Below are positions 10,297 to 18,858 of a stretch of DNA of 39,973 nt, in pieces. Each line of letters opens with the position of its first letter. The first letter of the stretch is position 1. Made by a program: the position numbers and the translations under genes. The stretch spans positions 1 to 39,973 of the forward strand of contig JALERO010000068.1 of NCBI GenBank assembly GCA_022764265.1, given 5' to 3'. This DNA is from Eubacterium sp. (GTDB lineage Bacteria; Bacillota; Clostridia; Lachnospirales; Lachnospiraceae). The notes under the pieces were generated by a model. It was not told the origin of the DNA and searched no databases. It was given only the letters and a program-made list of their open reading frames with translations.

Positions 10297-11490
10297 ATGA
10301 GTGAATTAATCGATGCTCTTAATCAGTTACAGAAAGAAAAAAACATCGAAAAAGAAGTAATCATGCAGGCCATTGAAGATTCCTTAGTTGCAGCATGCAA
10401 CAGAGACTTCGGTAAAAATGCGATCGTCAAAGTGAATATGGATCGTGAGACCGGTGCCATCTCTGTTTTCGTAGAGAAAACCGTGGTGGAGGAAGTGGAA
10501 GATTCTGCCACAGAGATCAGTTTGGAAGATGCTAAGATGAGAGATATTCATTACGAATTAGGTGATATCGTAAACATCGAGGTGACTCCGAAAAACTTTG
10601 GTCGAATTGCAGCACAGCATGCGAGAAGTGTAATTGTTCAGAAGATTAAGGAAGAAGAACGCCGTGTTCTGTTCCAGCATTTCTCTCACAAAGAAAAAGA
10701 TATCGTTACCGGTGTAGTACAGCGATATAATGGCAAAAATATCTGTATCAGCCTGGATGATAAGACCGATGCGGTACTGACAGAAAAAGAACAGGTCAAA
10801 GGCGAAGTGTTCCGACCGACAGACCGAATCAAGTTATATATCATTGAAGTAAAGGATACCAACAAGGGACCGAAGATTCTGGTTTCCAGAACTCATCCTG
10901 AACTGGTGAAACGTCTTTTTGAAAAGGAAGTTGCAGAAGTATATGACGGAACCGTAGAAATTAAGAGTATTGCTCGTGAGGCCGGTTCCAGAACAAAGAT
11001 CGCCGTGGCATCCAATGATCCGAACGTGGATCCGGTAGGTGCATGTGTCGGTTTAAATGGAGCCCGTGTCAATGCTATTGTGAATGACCTGAAAGGTGAG
11101 AAGATTGATATCATCACATGGGATGATGATCCGGCTACTCTGATCGAGAACGCTTTAAGTCCTTCCAACGTAGTTTCCGTTGATGTGGATGAGGAAGAAA
11201 AGAGTGCAAGGGTTGTCGTTCCGGATTATCAGCTGTCTCTTGCCATTGGTAAAGAGGGACAGAACGCCCGTCTTGCAGCTAAGCTGACCGGTTATAAGAT
11301 TGATATCAAGAGTGAGAGTCAGGCTGCAGAGCTGGAAGAAGAGTTGGATTTTGAGGACGATTTTGATATGGACGATTCTTTCGACGATTCCTTTGAGGAA
11401 GAATCTGTAGAAGAATTCACAGAGGAATTGCCGGAAAAAGATTATGAAGAAGAGGTTTTCGATGAACCTGTTCCAGAAGTAGAAGAATAA
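10297..11490 (+). CDS. nusA: Transcription termination/antitermination protein NusA
   Basis: The 397-residue protein has the NusA order: an N-terminal RNA-polymerase-binding domain (1-130), an S1 domain (about 135-200, VTGVVQRYNGKNICISL) and two KH domains (about 205-350, with DPVGACVGLNGARVNAIVNDL and LAIGKEGQNARLAAKLTGYKIDI). It modulates pausing and termination by binding RNA polymerase and nascent RNA. As in other Firmicutes it lacks the C-terminal acidic repeats of the E. coli protein; instead it ends in a low-complexity, strongly acidic tail of about 50 residues (EEELDFEDDFDMDD onward). The ATG follows AGGAGG. It sits between rimP and ylxR. Confidence 0.97.
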   Translation: MSELIDALNQLQKEKNIEKEVIMQAIEDSLVAACNRDFGKNAIVKVNMDRETGAISVFVEKTVVEEVEDSATEISLEDAKMRDIHYELGDIVNIEVTPKNFGRIAAQHARSVIVQKIKEEERRVLFQHFSHKEKDIVTGVVQRYNGKNICISLDDKTDAVLTEKEQVKGEVFRPTDRIKLYIIEVKDTNKGPKILVSRTHPELVKRLFEKEVAEVYDGTVEIKSIAREAGSRTKIAVASNDPNVDPVGACVGLNGARVNAIVNDLKGEKIDIITWDDDPATLIENALSPSNVVSVDVDEEEKSARVVVPDYQLSLAIGKEGQNARLAAKLTGYKIDIKSESQAAELEEELDFEDDFDMDDSFDDSFEEESVEEFTEELPEKDYEEEVFDEPVPEVEE

Positions 11491-11507
11491 CCGAATGGTG
11501 ATAAATC

Positions 11508-11783
11508 ATGGGAAAAAAATTACCACAAAGACAGTGTGTAGGCTGTCGTGAAATGAAGACGAAAAAAGAATTGATACGCGTAATTAAAACGCCGGAAAAC
11601 GAAGTTCTCCTTGATGCGAATGGCAAGAAAAATGGCCGCGGGGCTTATCTGTGTTTTTCCACCGAGTGTCTTCAGAAAGCAAGACGTTCAAAAGGATTGG
11701 AACGTTCCCTGAAAATTGCCATTCCGGAAGAGATATATGACCGTTTAGAGGAGGAGTTGAGGCAATTTGACACAGAGAGATAG
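11508..11783 (+). CDS. ylxR: YlxR family RNA-binding protein (RnpM)
   Basis: The 91-residue basic protein matches the YlxR/DUF448 family by PQRQCVGCREMKTKKELIRV and the KKNGRGAYLC motif near residue 42-51. The Bacillus homologue has been described as a modulator of RNase P (RnpM), so a role in tRNA processing is likely but inferred here. The ATG start lies 17 bases after nusA. Its last 17 bases overlap the next gene, ylxQ, a usual arrangement that suggests translational coupling. Confidence 0.93.
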   Translation: MGKKLPQRQCVGCREMKTKKELIRVIKTPENEVLLDANGKKNGRGAYLCFSTECLQKARRSKGLERSLKIAIPEEIYDRLEEELRQFDTER

Positions 11784-12087
11784 AGTGTTATCGATGCTCG
11801 GGCTGGCAGCCAAGGCCGGGAAGATTGAGAGCGGTGAGTTCTCAACCGAGAAGGCTGTAAAAAAGGGCTTGGGTCAGCTTGTGATTGTGGCTGAAGATGC
11901 CTCCGATAATACAAAAAAAATGTTCAGGAACATGTGTGAATATTATAAGGTTCCTATGGTCATTTTCGGAACAAAAGAAGAATTGGGCCATTGGATTGGT
12001 AAAGCATACAGGGCTTCCATCTGTATCTTAGATGAAGGTTTTGCAAAGTCAGTGTTAAAAAAGATTAATCTAAATATGGAGGTGTAG
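11767..12087 (+). CDS. ylxQ: L7Ae-family ribosomal protein YlxQ
   Basis: This 106-residue protein resembles the L7Ae/L30e/YlxQ family: MLGLAAKAGKIESGEFSTEKAVKKG, then LVIVAEDASDNTKK and a VPMVIFGTKEELGHWIGK segment. Family members bind kink-turn RNA. The predicted start is TTG at 11767, overlapping the end of ylxR by 17 bases; GAGGAGG at 11748-11754 and GAGG closer in are candidate binding sites. An ATG at 11794 would remove conserved N-terminal residues, so TTG is preferred. It stands four bases before infB. Confidence 0.88.
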   Translation: MTQRDRVLSMLGLAAKAGKIESGEFSTEKAVKKGLGQLVIVAEDASDNTKKMFRNMCEYYKVPMVIFGTKEELGHWIGKAYRASICILDEGFAKSVLKKINLNMEV

Positions 12088-12090
12088 CGG

Positions 12091-14781
12091 ATGCCAAAAA
12101 TGAGAGTACATGAAGTAGCAAAATTATTTAATAAAAGCAGTAAAGAAGTAATCGCTGCCTTAAAGCAGCAGGGAATAGAAGTACAGAGTCACATGAGCAC
12201 AGTTACGGAGGAAAACATCGCAAAGATTAAAGCCCATTTTCATCCGACAGAAGCTGTGAAAAAACCGCAGCCGGCTCAGGCAAATGTTGAGAAAACAGCG
12301 GCACCTGTGAAAGAACAGGTAAAAGAACCTGCCAGAAAAAAAGAAGATGGCAGACAGAAAGAAATGAAAGAAAAACGTCCGGAAGGCCGCAGAGAATTTT
12401 CCAGAGAAAGCCGCAATGACAATAACAACAGAAATAACGACGGCAATCGCAGCGGAAGAAATAACGATGGCAACCGTAATTTCAATAACCGCAATAATGA
12501 CGGTAATCGAGGCGGAAGAAATAACGACGGCAATCGTAATTTTAATAACCGCAATAATGACGGCAACCGCAGCGGAAGAAATAACGATGGCAATCGTAAT
12601 TTTAACAACCGTAATAACGATGGCAATCGTAATTTCAATAATCGGAATAACGACGGCAACCGTGGGGGAAGAAACAATGATGACGGCAATCGCGGTTTTA
12701 ATAATCGCAGCAATGATGCCAACCGCAACGGAAGAAATAACGACAGAAGAAACCGCAGTAAATCTGTGTTAGGCGGAGATACTCCGATCAATGCAAAGGA
12801 AACCAGAAACGGAAAAGAAAACCGTCACGATATCAACCGGGAACACAGCCGTGAAAATAACAATCGCAACAATGAATCCAGAGAATCCCGGGGTGGAAAG
12901 AACAATCGTCGCAACAACAATAATAATGGACGAAACAATGGATTTAATACCATGCAGAAGCGCCCGAAAAATAAAGCAAAGGCACCTGTTGTACAGCCGC
13001 CGAAGCAGGAAGAACCAAAGGAAGATGTAATCCGTAACATCACCCTTCCAAACCCGGTTTCCCTGAAGGATCTGGCAGAAGCTTGTAAGGTGACACCGGC
13101 AGTTATCATCAAAAAGTTATTCCTTTCCGGACAGATGGTGACCATCAATACCGAATTTCCTTTTGAAGAAGCCGCTGATATCGCTCTGGAATACAATTGT
13201 ATCGCAGAGGAAGAAGTGCAGGTTGATGTGATTGAAGAACTGCTGAAGGAAGATGAAGAGGATGAGAGCAAGATGGTCGGACGCCCTCCGGTTGTCTGTG
13301 TTATGGGTCATGTTGACCACGGTAAAACCTCTCTTCTGGATGCCATTCGTTCCACCCATGTCACAGAGGGTGAGGCCGGTGGAATCACACAGCATATCGG
13401 TGCATATGTAGTTAACATTAATGATGAAAAAATCACTTTCCTGGATACACCGGGACATGAAGCATTTACTTCCATGCGTCTTCGTGGTGCCCAGGCAACA
13501 GATATTGCTGTTTTGGTTGTCGCTGCCGATGACGGTGTTATGCCACAGACCATTGAGGCAATCAACCATGCCAAGGCAGCAGAAGTTGAAGTTATCGTAG
13601 CCGTTAACAAAATTGATAAAGAAGGCGCCAATGTAGAGAGAGTAAAACAGGAGCTGACCGAATATGGACTGATTGCAGAAGACTGGGGCGGCAGCACGGT
13701 ATTTGTACCGGTTTCCGCAAAAACCGGTGAAGGTATCGATGATCTTCTGGAAATGATCACTCTGACTGCAGAAGTATTGGAGCTGAAAGCCAATCCGAAG
13801 AGAAAGGCAAGAGGTCTTGTAATCGAGGCAAAATTGGATAAAGGCCGTGGTCCGGTTGCGACGATCCTGATTCAGAAAGGTACTCTTCATGTGGGAGATG
13901 CCATCAATATCGGTCACGCTTACGGTCGTGTTCGTGCGATGCTGGATGACAAGGGTAATCGTGTGAAAGAAGCTGGTCCTTCCGTACCGGTTGAGATTTT
14001 AGGTCTTAACGATGTGCCATTCTCTGGTGAAGTTATGATGGCTCATGATAATGAAAAGGAAGCCCGTACAACAGCAGACGCATTTATTGCTTATGGCAGA
14101 GAGAAAATGCTGGAAGAAACCAAGAGTAAATTGTCTCTGGATGATCTGTTTGATCAGATTCAGGCAGGTAATGTCAAAGAACTGAATCTTGTCGTAAAAG
14201 CAGACGTACAGGGATCTGTGGAAGCAGTGAAACAAAGTCTCATGAAGCTTTCCAACGATGAAGTAATGATCAAGGTCATCCATGGTGGTGTCGGTGCCAT
14301 CAATGAATCTGACGTTACGCTGGCTTCTGCATCCAACGCAATTATCATCGGCTTTAACGTACGTCCGGATGCCATGGCAAAATCTGTTGCAGAGAGAGAA
14401 AAAGTTGACATGAGATTATACCGTGTCATCTACAATGCCATTGAAGATATCGAAGCAGCGATCAAAGGTATGCTGGATCCGGTATACAGAGAAAAAGTTA
14501 TCGGTCATATTGATGTACGTCAGATTTACAAAGCATCCGGTGTCGGAACCATCGCCGGCTGTTATGTCCTTGACGGAATGATCACAAGATCTTCTCAGGT
14601 TCGTATCGTCCGTGACGGTATCGTAATCTACGAGGGAACTCTGGCATCCTTAAAACGTTTTAAAGATGATGTAAAAGAAGTAAAATCCGGCTTCGAATGT
14701 GGTCTTGTATTTGAAAAATACAATGATGTCAAAGAGGGAGACCAGGTAGAAGCCTTTGTAATGGAAGAAATTCCAAGATAA
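12091..14781 (+). CDS. infB: Translation initiation factor IF-2
   Basis: The 896-residue protein begins with an IF2_N domain ([22 protein letters not shown]), then a basic linker with an Asn/Arg/Gly-rich repeat block (residues 114-223), a second IF2_N domain (about 312-362), the GTPase domain from residue 400 (GHVDHGKT at 406-413, [12 protein letters not shown]) and domains II to IV, which bind initiator tRNA. IF-2 brings fMet-tRNA to the 30S subunit and promotes subunit joining. The start at 12091 has GGAGG 11 bases before it. The length exceeds many Firmicutes IF-2 proteins because of the repeat linker. It is flanked by ylxQ and rbfA as usual. Confidence 0.97.
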   Translation: MPKMRVHEVAKLFNKSSKEVIAALKQQGIEVQSHMSTVTEENIAKIKAHFHPTEAVKKPQPAQANVEKTAAPVKEQVKEPARKKEDGRQKEMKEKRPEGRREFSRESRNDNNNRNNDGNRSGRNNDGNRNFNNRNNDGNRGGRNNDGNRNFNNRNNDGNRSGRNNDGNRNFNNRNNDGNRNFNNRNNDGNRGGRNNDDGNRGFNNRSNDANRNGRNNDRRNRSKSVLGGDTPINAKETRNGKENRHDINREHSRENNNRNNESRESRGGKNNRRNNNNNGRNNGFNTMQKRPKNKAKAPVVQPPKQEEPKEDVIRNITLPNPVSLKDLAEACKVTPAVIIKKLFLSGQMVTINTEFPFEEAADIALEYNCIAEEEVQVDVIEELLKEDEEDESKMVGRPPVVCVMGHVDHGKTSLLDAIRSTHVTEGEAGGITQHIGAYVVNINDEKITFLDTPGHEAFTSMRLRGAQATDIAVLVVAADDGVMPQTIEAINHAKAAEVEVIVAVNKIDKEGANVERVKQELTEYGLIAEDWGGSTVFVPVSAKTGEGIDDLLEMITLTAEVLELKANPKRKARGLVIEAKLDKGRGPVATILIQKGTLHVGDAINIGHAYGRVRAMLDDKGNRVKEAGPSVPVEILGLNDVPFSGEVMMAHDNEKEARTTADAFIAYGREKMLEETKSKLSLDDLFDQIQAGNVKELNLVVKADVQGSVEAVKQSLMKLSNDEVMIKVIHGGVGAINESDVTLASASNAIIIGFNVRPDAMAKSVAEREKVDMRLYRVIYNAIEDIEAAIKGMLDPVYREKVIGHIDVRQIYKASGVGTIAGCYVLDGMITRSSQVRIVRDGIVIYEGTLASLKRFKDDVKEVKSGFECGLVFEKYNDVKEGDQVEAFVMEEIPR
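12430..12759 (+). repeat. In-frame tandem repeats encoding the IF-2 linker
   Basis: About 330 bases encode repeats with a 60-base (20-residue) period of the type [20 protein letters not shown]. There are three full units (residues 114-173), a half unit (174-184), a 21-residue unit (185-205) and a diverged tail to about 223. The units differ mostly at synonymous third positions and in Ser/Gly/Asn swaps, so the repeat is not newly expanded everywhere. The other frames stay open and produce artefact ORFs. Confidence 0.9.
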
Positions 14782-14795
14782 CAGGAGACGGGAAT

Positions 14796-15182
14796 ATGAG
14801 AAAAAACAGTGTAAAAAATACCCGGATCAATTCTGAGGTATTAAAAGAGCTGAGCCGTATTATTTCCAGAGAAATCAAAGATCCGAGAATCAGTCCCATG
14901 ACCACGGTGGTCGCCGTGGAAGTGGCACCGGATTTAAAAACCTGCAAAGCCTACATCAGTGTTCTGGGCTCAGAGGAAGAACAGGAGAGTACGGTGGAAG
15001 GCTTACGAAGTGCTCACGGATACATTAAACGTGAGCTGGCCCGCAGCATTAATCTTCGCAACACACCGGATATTCGTTTTATCCTGGATCAATCCATTGA
15101 GTATGGTGTAAATATGTCCAGAAAAATCGATGTGATCAATGCGGATATTCATAAAAGAGAAATGGAGGAGTCTGAAGAATGA
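14796..15182 (+). CDS. rbfA: Ribosome-binding factor A
   Basis: The 128-residue protein matches RbfA, a KH-like cold-response factor needed for late 30S maturation and 16S rRNA 5' end processing. Seen motifs are INSEVLKELSRIISREIKDPRI at the N-terminus, VAPDLKTCKAYISVLGSEEE in the middle and LRNTPDIRFILDQSIEYG near the C-terminus. The ATG follows AGGAGACGG. It lies 14 bases after infB and overlaps the next gene by four bases (ATGA), a coupling signature. Confidence 0.95.
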   Translation: MRKNSVKNTRINSEVLKELSRIISREIKDPRISPMTTVVAVEVAPDLKTCKAYISVLGSEEEQESTVEGLRSAHGYIKRELARSINLRNTPDIRFILDQSIEYGVNMSRKIDVINADIHKREMEESEE

Positions 15183-16177
15183 CTTCCGGCAAACAATTTC
15201 CAAAGCAGGATATCGCACAGCTGAATCGAAAGATTAAAAAAGCAAAAACCATCGCCATTTCGGGGCATACCAACCCCGATGGCGACTGTGTGGGCTCCTG
15301 TCTTGGATTATGTACTTATATTCTGGATCAATATCCGAATAAAGAAGTGGATGTATTATTGGAACCTATTAATAAAAAATTCCAGTTTATGAAGCATGCT
15401 GATGAGATCATGCATGAAAAGGAATCCCAAAAGCCTTATGATCTTTATATTTCTCTGGACTGCTCAGAGCCGGAACGCCTGAATCAGTACAAGGCATATT
15501 ATGAGGATGCGAAAGACACCATTTGTATTGATCATCATGTGACAAATACCGGTTTTGGAAATCTTCGCTTTATTGATCCGGAAGCTTCATCTACCTGTGA
15601 GATATTATTCCGACTATTTGATTATGACAAGATTTCTTTTGATTGTGCACAGGATTTGTATCTGGGTATTGTTCATGATACCGGCGTATTTAAACACAGT
15701 AACACGACTCGCAGTGTCATGGAAATCGCCGGGGCTTTGATTGAAAAAGGTGTAAAGCCTGATTTTATCATCGACGAAACATTTTATAAAAAGACATATA
15801 TTCAGAATCAGATTCTTGGTCGCGCACTGATGGAGAGTATCCTTTTGCTGGACGGACAGATGATTTTTTCGGTGATCACGAAAAAAGACTTTGATCTCTA
15901 TGAAATTACCAGCGATGATCTCGATGGAATCATTGATCAGCTTCGGGTTACAGAAGGTGTGGAATGTGCTCTCTTTTTATACGAAAAAGAATCAGGTGAA
16001 TATAAAGTCAGCATGCGCTCCAATGGGAAGGTTGACGTGAGTAAAATCGCCAGAACCTTTGGAGGCGGCGGTCATGTGAGAGCAGCCGGCTGTACCATGA
16101 CAGGTAATGTAAGAGATATTATCAATAATATTTCACTTCATGTGGATCATCAGTTAAATCAGGATGAAGATTTATGA
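15179..16177 (+). CDS. nrnA: DHH-family phosphoesterase NrnA-like
   Basis: The 332-residue protein has a DHH domain (SGHTNPDGDCVGSC at about 28-41, CIDHHVTNTGFG at about 112-123) and a C-terminal DHHA1 domain ending in the FGGGGHVRAAGC motif. This matches NrnA, which degrades nanoRNAs and can act on 3'-phosphoadenosine 5'-phosphate in the cytoplasm. The conserved aspartates and histidines that bind Mn2+ are all present. The gene overlaps rbfA and truB by four bases at each end (ATGA junctions), so the three are translationally coupled, and this position is common in Firmicutes. Confidence 0.92.
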   Translation: MTSGKQFPKQDIAQLNRKIKKAKTIAISGHTNPDGDCVGSCLGLCTYILDQYPNKEVDVLLEPINKKFQFMKHADEIMHEKESQKPYDLYISLDCSEPERLNQYKAYYEDAKDTICIDHHVTNTGFGNLRFIDPEASSTCEILFRLFDYDKISFDCAQDLYLGIVHDTGVFKHSNTTRSVMEIAGALIEKGVKPDFIIDETFYKKTYIQNQILGRALMESILLLDGQMIFSVITKKDFDLYEITSDDLDGIIDQLRVTEGVECALFLYEKESGEYKVSMRSNGKVDVSKIARTFGGGGHVRAAGCTMTGNVRDIINNISLHVDHQLNQDEDL

Positions 16178-17079
16178 TCAACGGAATTATCAATATAAAA
16201 AAAGAAAAAGGGTTTACCTCCCATGATGTGGTAGCCAAAATGCGGGGAATTCTCCGGCAGAAAAAAATCGGTCATACAGGTACTTTAGATCCCGATGCAA
16301 CAGGTGTGCTCCCGGTATGTCTGGGGAAGGCAACCAAGCTCTGCGATGTCATTGCAGACTGGGATAAAACATATGAGACAGTTCTTCTTCTGGGAAAAGA
16401 GACCGATACAGAAGATATCTCAGGAACAATCCTGAAAGAATCTGAAGTGACTGTGAAGGAAGAAGACATTGAGGATATCATCATGTCTTTTATCGGTGAC
16501 TACCAGCAAGTTCCGCCTATGTACTCTGCAAAAAAGGTAAAGGGGAAGAAACTATATGAACTGGCAAGAGAAGGTGTTGTGATAGAAAGAAAACCTTGTC
16601 CGGTTCATATCTCTTCCATTGTCATAAAGGAAATCAGCCTGCCTTATATTCGCTTCGAGGTGAGCTGCTCCAAAGGAACCTATATCCGAAGCCTTTGCAG
16701 GGATATCGGAGAGAGAGCCGGCTGTGGGGGCTGTATGGCTTCTCTTGTCCGCATCAGGGTATCTTCATTTCATATAGAAGATGCCATCACGCTCAGAGAA
16801 CTGGAAGAAATTCGTGACAAGGACGAACTTACAATCTGCATAAAACCGATTGATACGGTCTTTAGCGAATATCCTTCTGTGACTGTTACAAAAAAAGCAG
16901 AAAAATTGTTATATAACGGAAACAAGCTTCCGATTGCACAATGTCAGATGGATTCCAGAAAGAATGCAGATAGATTTTACCGCGTATATGATACAGAGGG
17001 ACATTTTATCGGAATTTTTCAAAAAGAGGCTCAGCAGGAGATGCTGAAACCATATAAATTATTTTTTGACTTACCATAG
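16174..17079 (+). CDS. truB: tRNA pseudouridine(55) synthase TruB
   Basis: The 301-residue protein has the TruB catalytic loop GHTGTLDPDATGVLPVCLG with nucleophile Asp39, the INIKKEKGFTSHDVV N-terminus and the CSKGTYIRSLCRDIG motif. It isomerises U55 in the T-loop of tRNAs. Length is typical, with a small C-terminal region after residue 240. It overlaps nrnA by four bases and is followed 20 bases later by ribF, the usual neighbour, within the same operon. Confidence 0.96.
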   Translation: MINGIINIKKEKGFTSHDVVAKMRGILRQKKIGHTGTLDPDATGVLPVCLGKATKLCDVIADWDKTYETVLLLGKETDTEDISGTILKESEVTVKEEDIEDIIMSFIGDYQQVPPMYSAKKVKGKKLYELAREGVVIERKPCPVHISSIVIKEISLPYIRFEVSCSKGTYIRSLCRDIGERAGCGGCMASLVRIRVSSFHIEDAITLRELEEIRDKDELTICIKPIDTVFSEYPSVTVTKKAEKLLYNGNKLPIAQCQMDSRKNADRFYRVYDTEGHFIGIFQKEAQQEMLKPYKLFFDLP

Positions 17080-17099
17080 ATAAGCACCAGGAGATTACT

Positions 17100-18041
17100 A
17101 TGAAATACATCAAAAGTGCAGATTTTCATCTGGATAATACAGCGGTGGCGCTCGGTAAATTTGAAGGAATACACCGAGGTCATCAGCTTCTTCTGGATGA
17201 AATCATAAAACAAAAGAAAAATGGCTTGCAAAGTGTTGTATTTACTTTTGATATGCCTCCGGGATCTGTGTTGAAAGGGGAAAGAGACTATCAGCAGATT
17301 TATACAAAAGAAGAACGTTATCAGATTTTAAAAGGTCAGAACATAGACGTGTTGATCGAACACCCTTTTACCAGAGACTTTGCATCTCTGGAGCCGGAAG
17401 CATTTGTCCGTGAAGTGTTGATTGAAAAAACAGGAGCGAAGGCTGTGGTTGTGGGAACGGATTTTCGGTTTGGACGAAAACGTTCCGGAGATATCGATGT
17501 GTTAAAAAAATTATCGGAGACTTATGATTTTCAGCTGATCGTGATAGATAAATTGCAGATCGGTCATGAAGATGTCAGCAGTACCCGGATTCGGGGACTG
17601 TTGGAAAAAGGAGAAATGGAAGCGGTTTGTGAGCTTTTAGGAAGACCTTATTCAGTGGTTAGTCCGGTGGTTCATGGAAAAGCATTGGGTCGAACCATTC
17701 AGATTCCGACGGTCAATCAGCTGGTAGAGCATGAAAAGCTTGTGCCGCCAAACGGTGTGTATATTTCAAGAATTCACGCAGAGGGAAAAACCTTTTATGG
17801 TATCACTAATATTGGTGTAAAGCCAACGGTGGAAGAACATGCAGTCAAAGGAATTGAGACCAATATTTTTGATTTTGATAAAGATATATACGGTCAGACC
17901 ATTGAAGTAGAACTTCTGCATTATCACCGGCCGGAAATGTGCTTTTCTTCCGTGGATAAACTTCGTAATCAGATGATGGAAGATATTTCATTTGCGAAGG
18001 GTTTTATTCAGCAATTTGCCGGAGAAGGTACAGAAAATTAA
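17100..18041 (+). CDS. ribF: Bifunctional riboflavin kinase/FAD synthetase
   Basis: The 313-residue protein has the N-terminal FMN adenylyltransferase domain (GKFEGIHRGHQLLLDEI, with the nucleotidyltransferase HxGH-like motif; VVVGTDFRFGRKRSGD; VSSTRIRGLLEKGEM) and the C-terminal riboflavin kinase domain (about 182-305; GRPYSVVSPVVHGKALGRTI, NGVYISRI, NIGVKPTVEE). It converts riboflavin to FMN and then FAD. The ATG follows AGGAG. It ends the nusA-infB-truB operon. In many Firmicutes rpsO follows; here it does not. Confidence 0.96.
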   Translation: MKYIKSADFHLDNTAVALGKFEGIHRGHQLLLDEIIKQKKNGLQSVVFTFDMPPGSVLKGERDYQQIYTKEERYQILKGQNIDVLIEHPFTRDFASLEPEAFVREVLIEKTGAKAVVVGTDFRFGRKRSGDIDVLKKLSETYDFQLIVIDKLQIGHEDVSSTRIRGLLEKGEMEAVCELLGRPYSVVSPVVHGKALGRTIQIPTVNQLVEHEKLVPPNGVYISRIHAEGKTFYGITNIGVKPTVEEHAVKGIETNIFDFDKDIYGQTIEVELLHYHRPEMCFSSVDKLRNQMMEDISFAKGFIQQFAGEGTEN

Positions 18042-18049
18042 TATCCAAA

Positions 18050-18112
18050 TTGGCAATATTGTGGTATACTATTATAAAGATGAAGATGTCATAAGAATTT
18101 CATCGCATCTTT
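18050..18112 (+). promoter_or_regulatory. Promoter and hairpin upstream of the cytidylate-kinase-like gene
   Basis: TTGGCA (18050-18055) is 17 bases from TATAAA (18073-18078). An overlapping extended -10, TGG followed by TATACT (18065-18070), is an alternative. Directly after it AAAGATG (18076-18082) pairs with CATCTTT (18106-18112), and an inner GATG/CATC pair extends the stem. The hairpin could be a weak terminator for ribF or a 5' hairpin on the new transcript. Confidence 0.5.
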
Positions 18113-18148
18113 TGAGATAGCAAGAACCAATAAAAAAGGGGTGGTACG

Positions 18149-18784
18149 ATGAATACGATTATCACAATTGGAAGACAGTATGGCAGCGGTGGAAAGGAAG
18201 TCGGAAAGAAGTTATCCGAATATTATAATATTCCATTTTATGACAAAGAGCTGTTAAAGATTGCTGCCAGAGAGAGTGGCATCTGTGAAGAAATGTTTGA
18301 GAGCTACGATGAGAAGCCGACCACAAGCTTTTTATATTCACTTGTAATGGATCCTTATGCTCTGGGTTACAATGCATCATCCTTTGATATGCCTTTGAAC
18401 CAGAAGGTGTTCCTTGCAGCGTTTGATGCCATTAAAAAGGTTGCTGATGAGGGACCTTGTATTATTGTCGGACGATGTGCCGATTATGCGCTTAAGGATT
18501 ACGAGAATAAACTGAATGTTTTTATTCACGCACCGATGTCTTTTAAAAAGCACCGGATTCATGAACAATACAATATTCCACTGGATAAAGTAAAAGACGA
18601 GGCTGTCAAGATCGATAAACAAAGAGCAAGCTATTATAACTATTATACTTCCAAAAAGTGGGGAGATTTGAAGAGCTACGATCTGAGTATTGACAGCAGC
18701 ATTTTTGGAATCGATGGAACGGTGGAACTTATCAAGAATGCGATTGATCTGAAAGAAAAAAGCGTTAATCCACAGAGTGAATAA
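18149..18784 (+). CDS. Cytidylate kinase-like family protein
   Basis: The 211-residue protein starts with a P-loop, ITIGRQYGSGGKEVGKKL, as in the cytidylate-kinase-like family common in Clostridia. IPFYDKELLKIAARESG and CIIVGRCADYAL follow, the latter in the place of the substrate-binding region. True Cmk proteins differ in sequence and domain detail, so this is a nucleotide-binding phosphotransferase of unknown substrate, probably cytoplasmic. The ATG lies behind AAGGGGTGG. It has its own promoter and a strong terminator after it, so it looks like a single-gene unit. Confidence 0.88.
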   Translation: MNTIITIGRQYGSGGKEVGKKLSEYYNIPFYDKELLKIAARESGICEEMFESYDEKPTTSFLYSLVMDPYALGYNASSFDMPLNQKVFLAAFDAIKKVADEGPCIIVGRCADYALKDYENKLNVFIHAPMSFKKHRIHEQYNIPLDKVKDEAVKIDKQRASYYNYYTSKKWGDLKSYDLSIDSSIFGIDGTVELIKNAIDLKEKSVNPQSE

Positions 18785-18793
18785 ATGAACGAG

Positions 18794-18831
18794 AAGGATT
18801 GAAGTCCAGAAGGATTCAGTCCTTTTCTTTT
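18794..18831 (+). terminator. Intrinsic terminator after the cytidylate-kinase-like gene
   Basis: AAGGATTGAAGTCC (18794-18807) pairs with GGATTCAGTCCTT (18812-18824) with one G bulge and one G-U pair around an AGAA loop, then TTTTCTTTT follows. This is a strong intrinsic terminator. The MATE gene begins only 28 bases further on and I see no good promoter between them, so read-through or an upstream promoter must supply it. Confidence 0.85.
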
Positions 18832-18858
18832 GGAGTATATCAGAGAAAGGAGAGAAAA

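Noticed and set aside
12430-12759. CRISPR-like or VNTR array
   Set aside because: The repeats are contiguous, in frame, encode the IF-2 linker and have no unique spacers of constant length.
12276-12791. Minus-strand 171-codon ORF rich in Leu, Arg and Pro opposite infB
   Set aside because: It is the complement of the infB repeat DNA; its composition comes only from the repeated codons, and infB is certain on the other strand.
13117-13917. Minus-strand 266-codon ORF opposite the IF-2 GTPase domain
   Set aside because: It lies entirely within the highly conserved G domain of infB and has no recognisable protein motif.
18042-18148. rpsO gene expected after ribF
   Set aside because: The gap of 107 bases holds only a promoter and hairpin; no S15 coding sequence is present on either strand.
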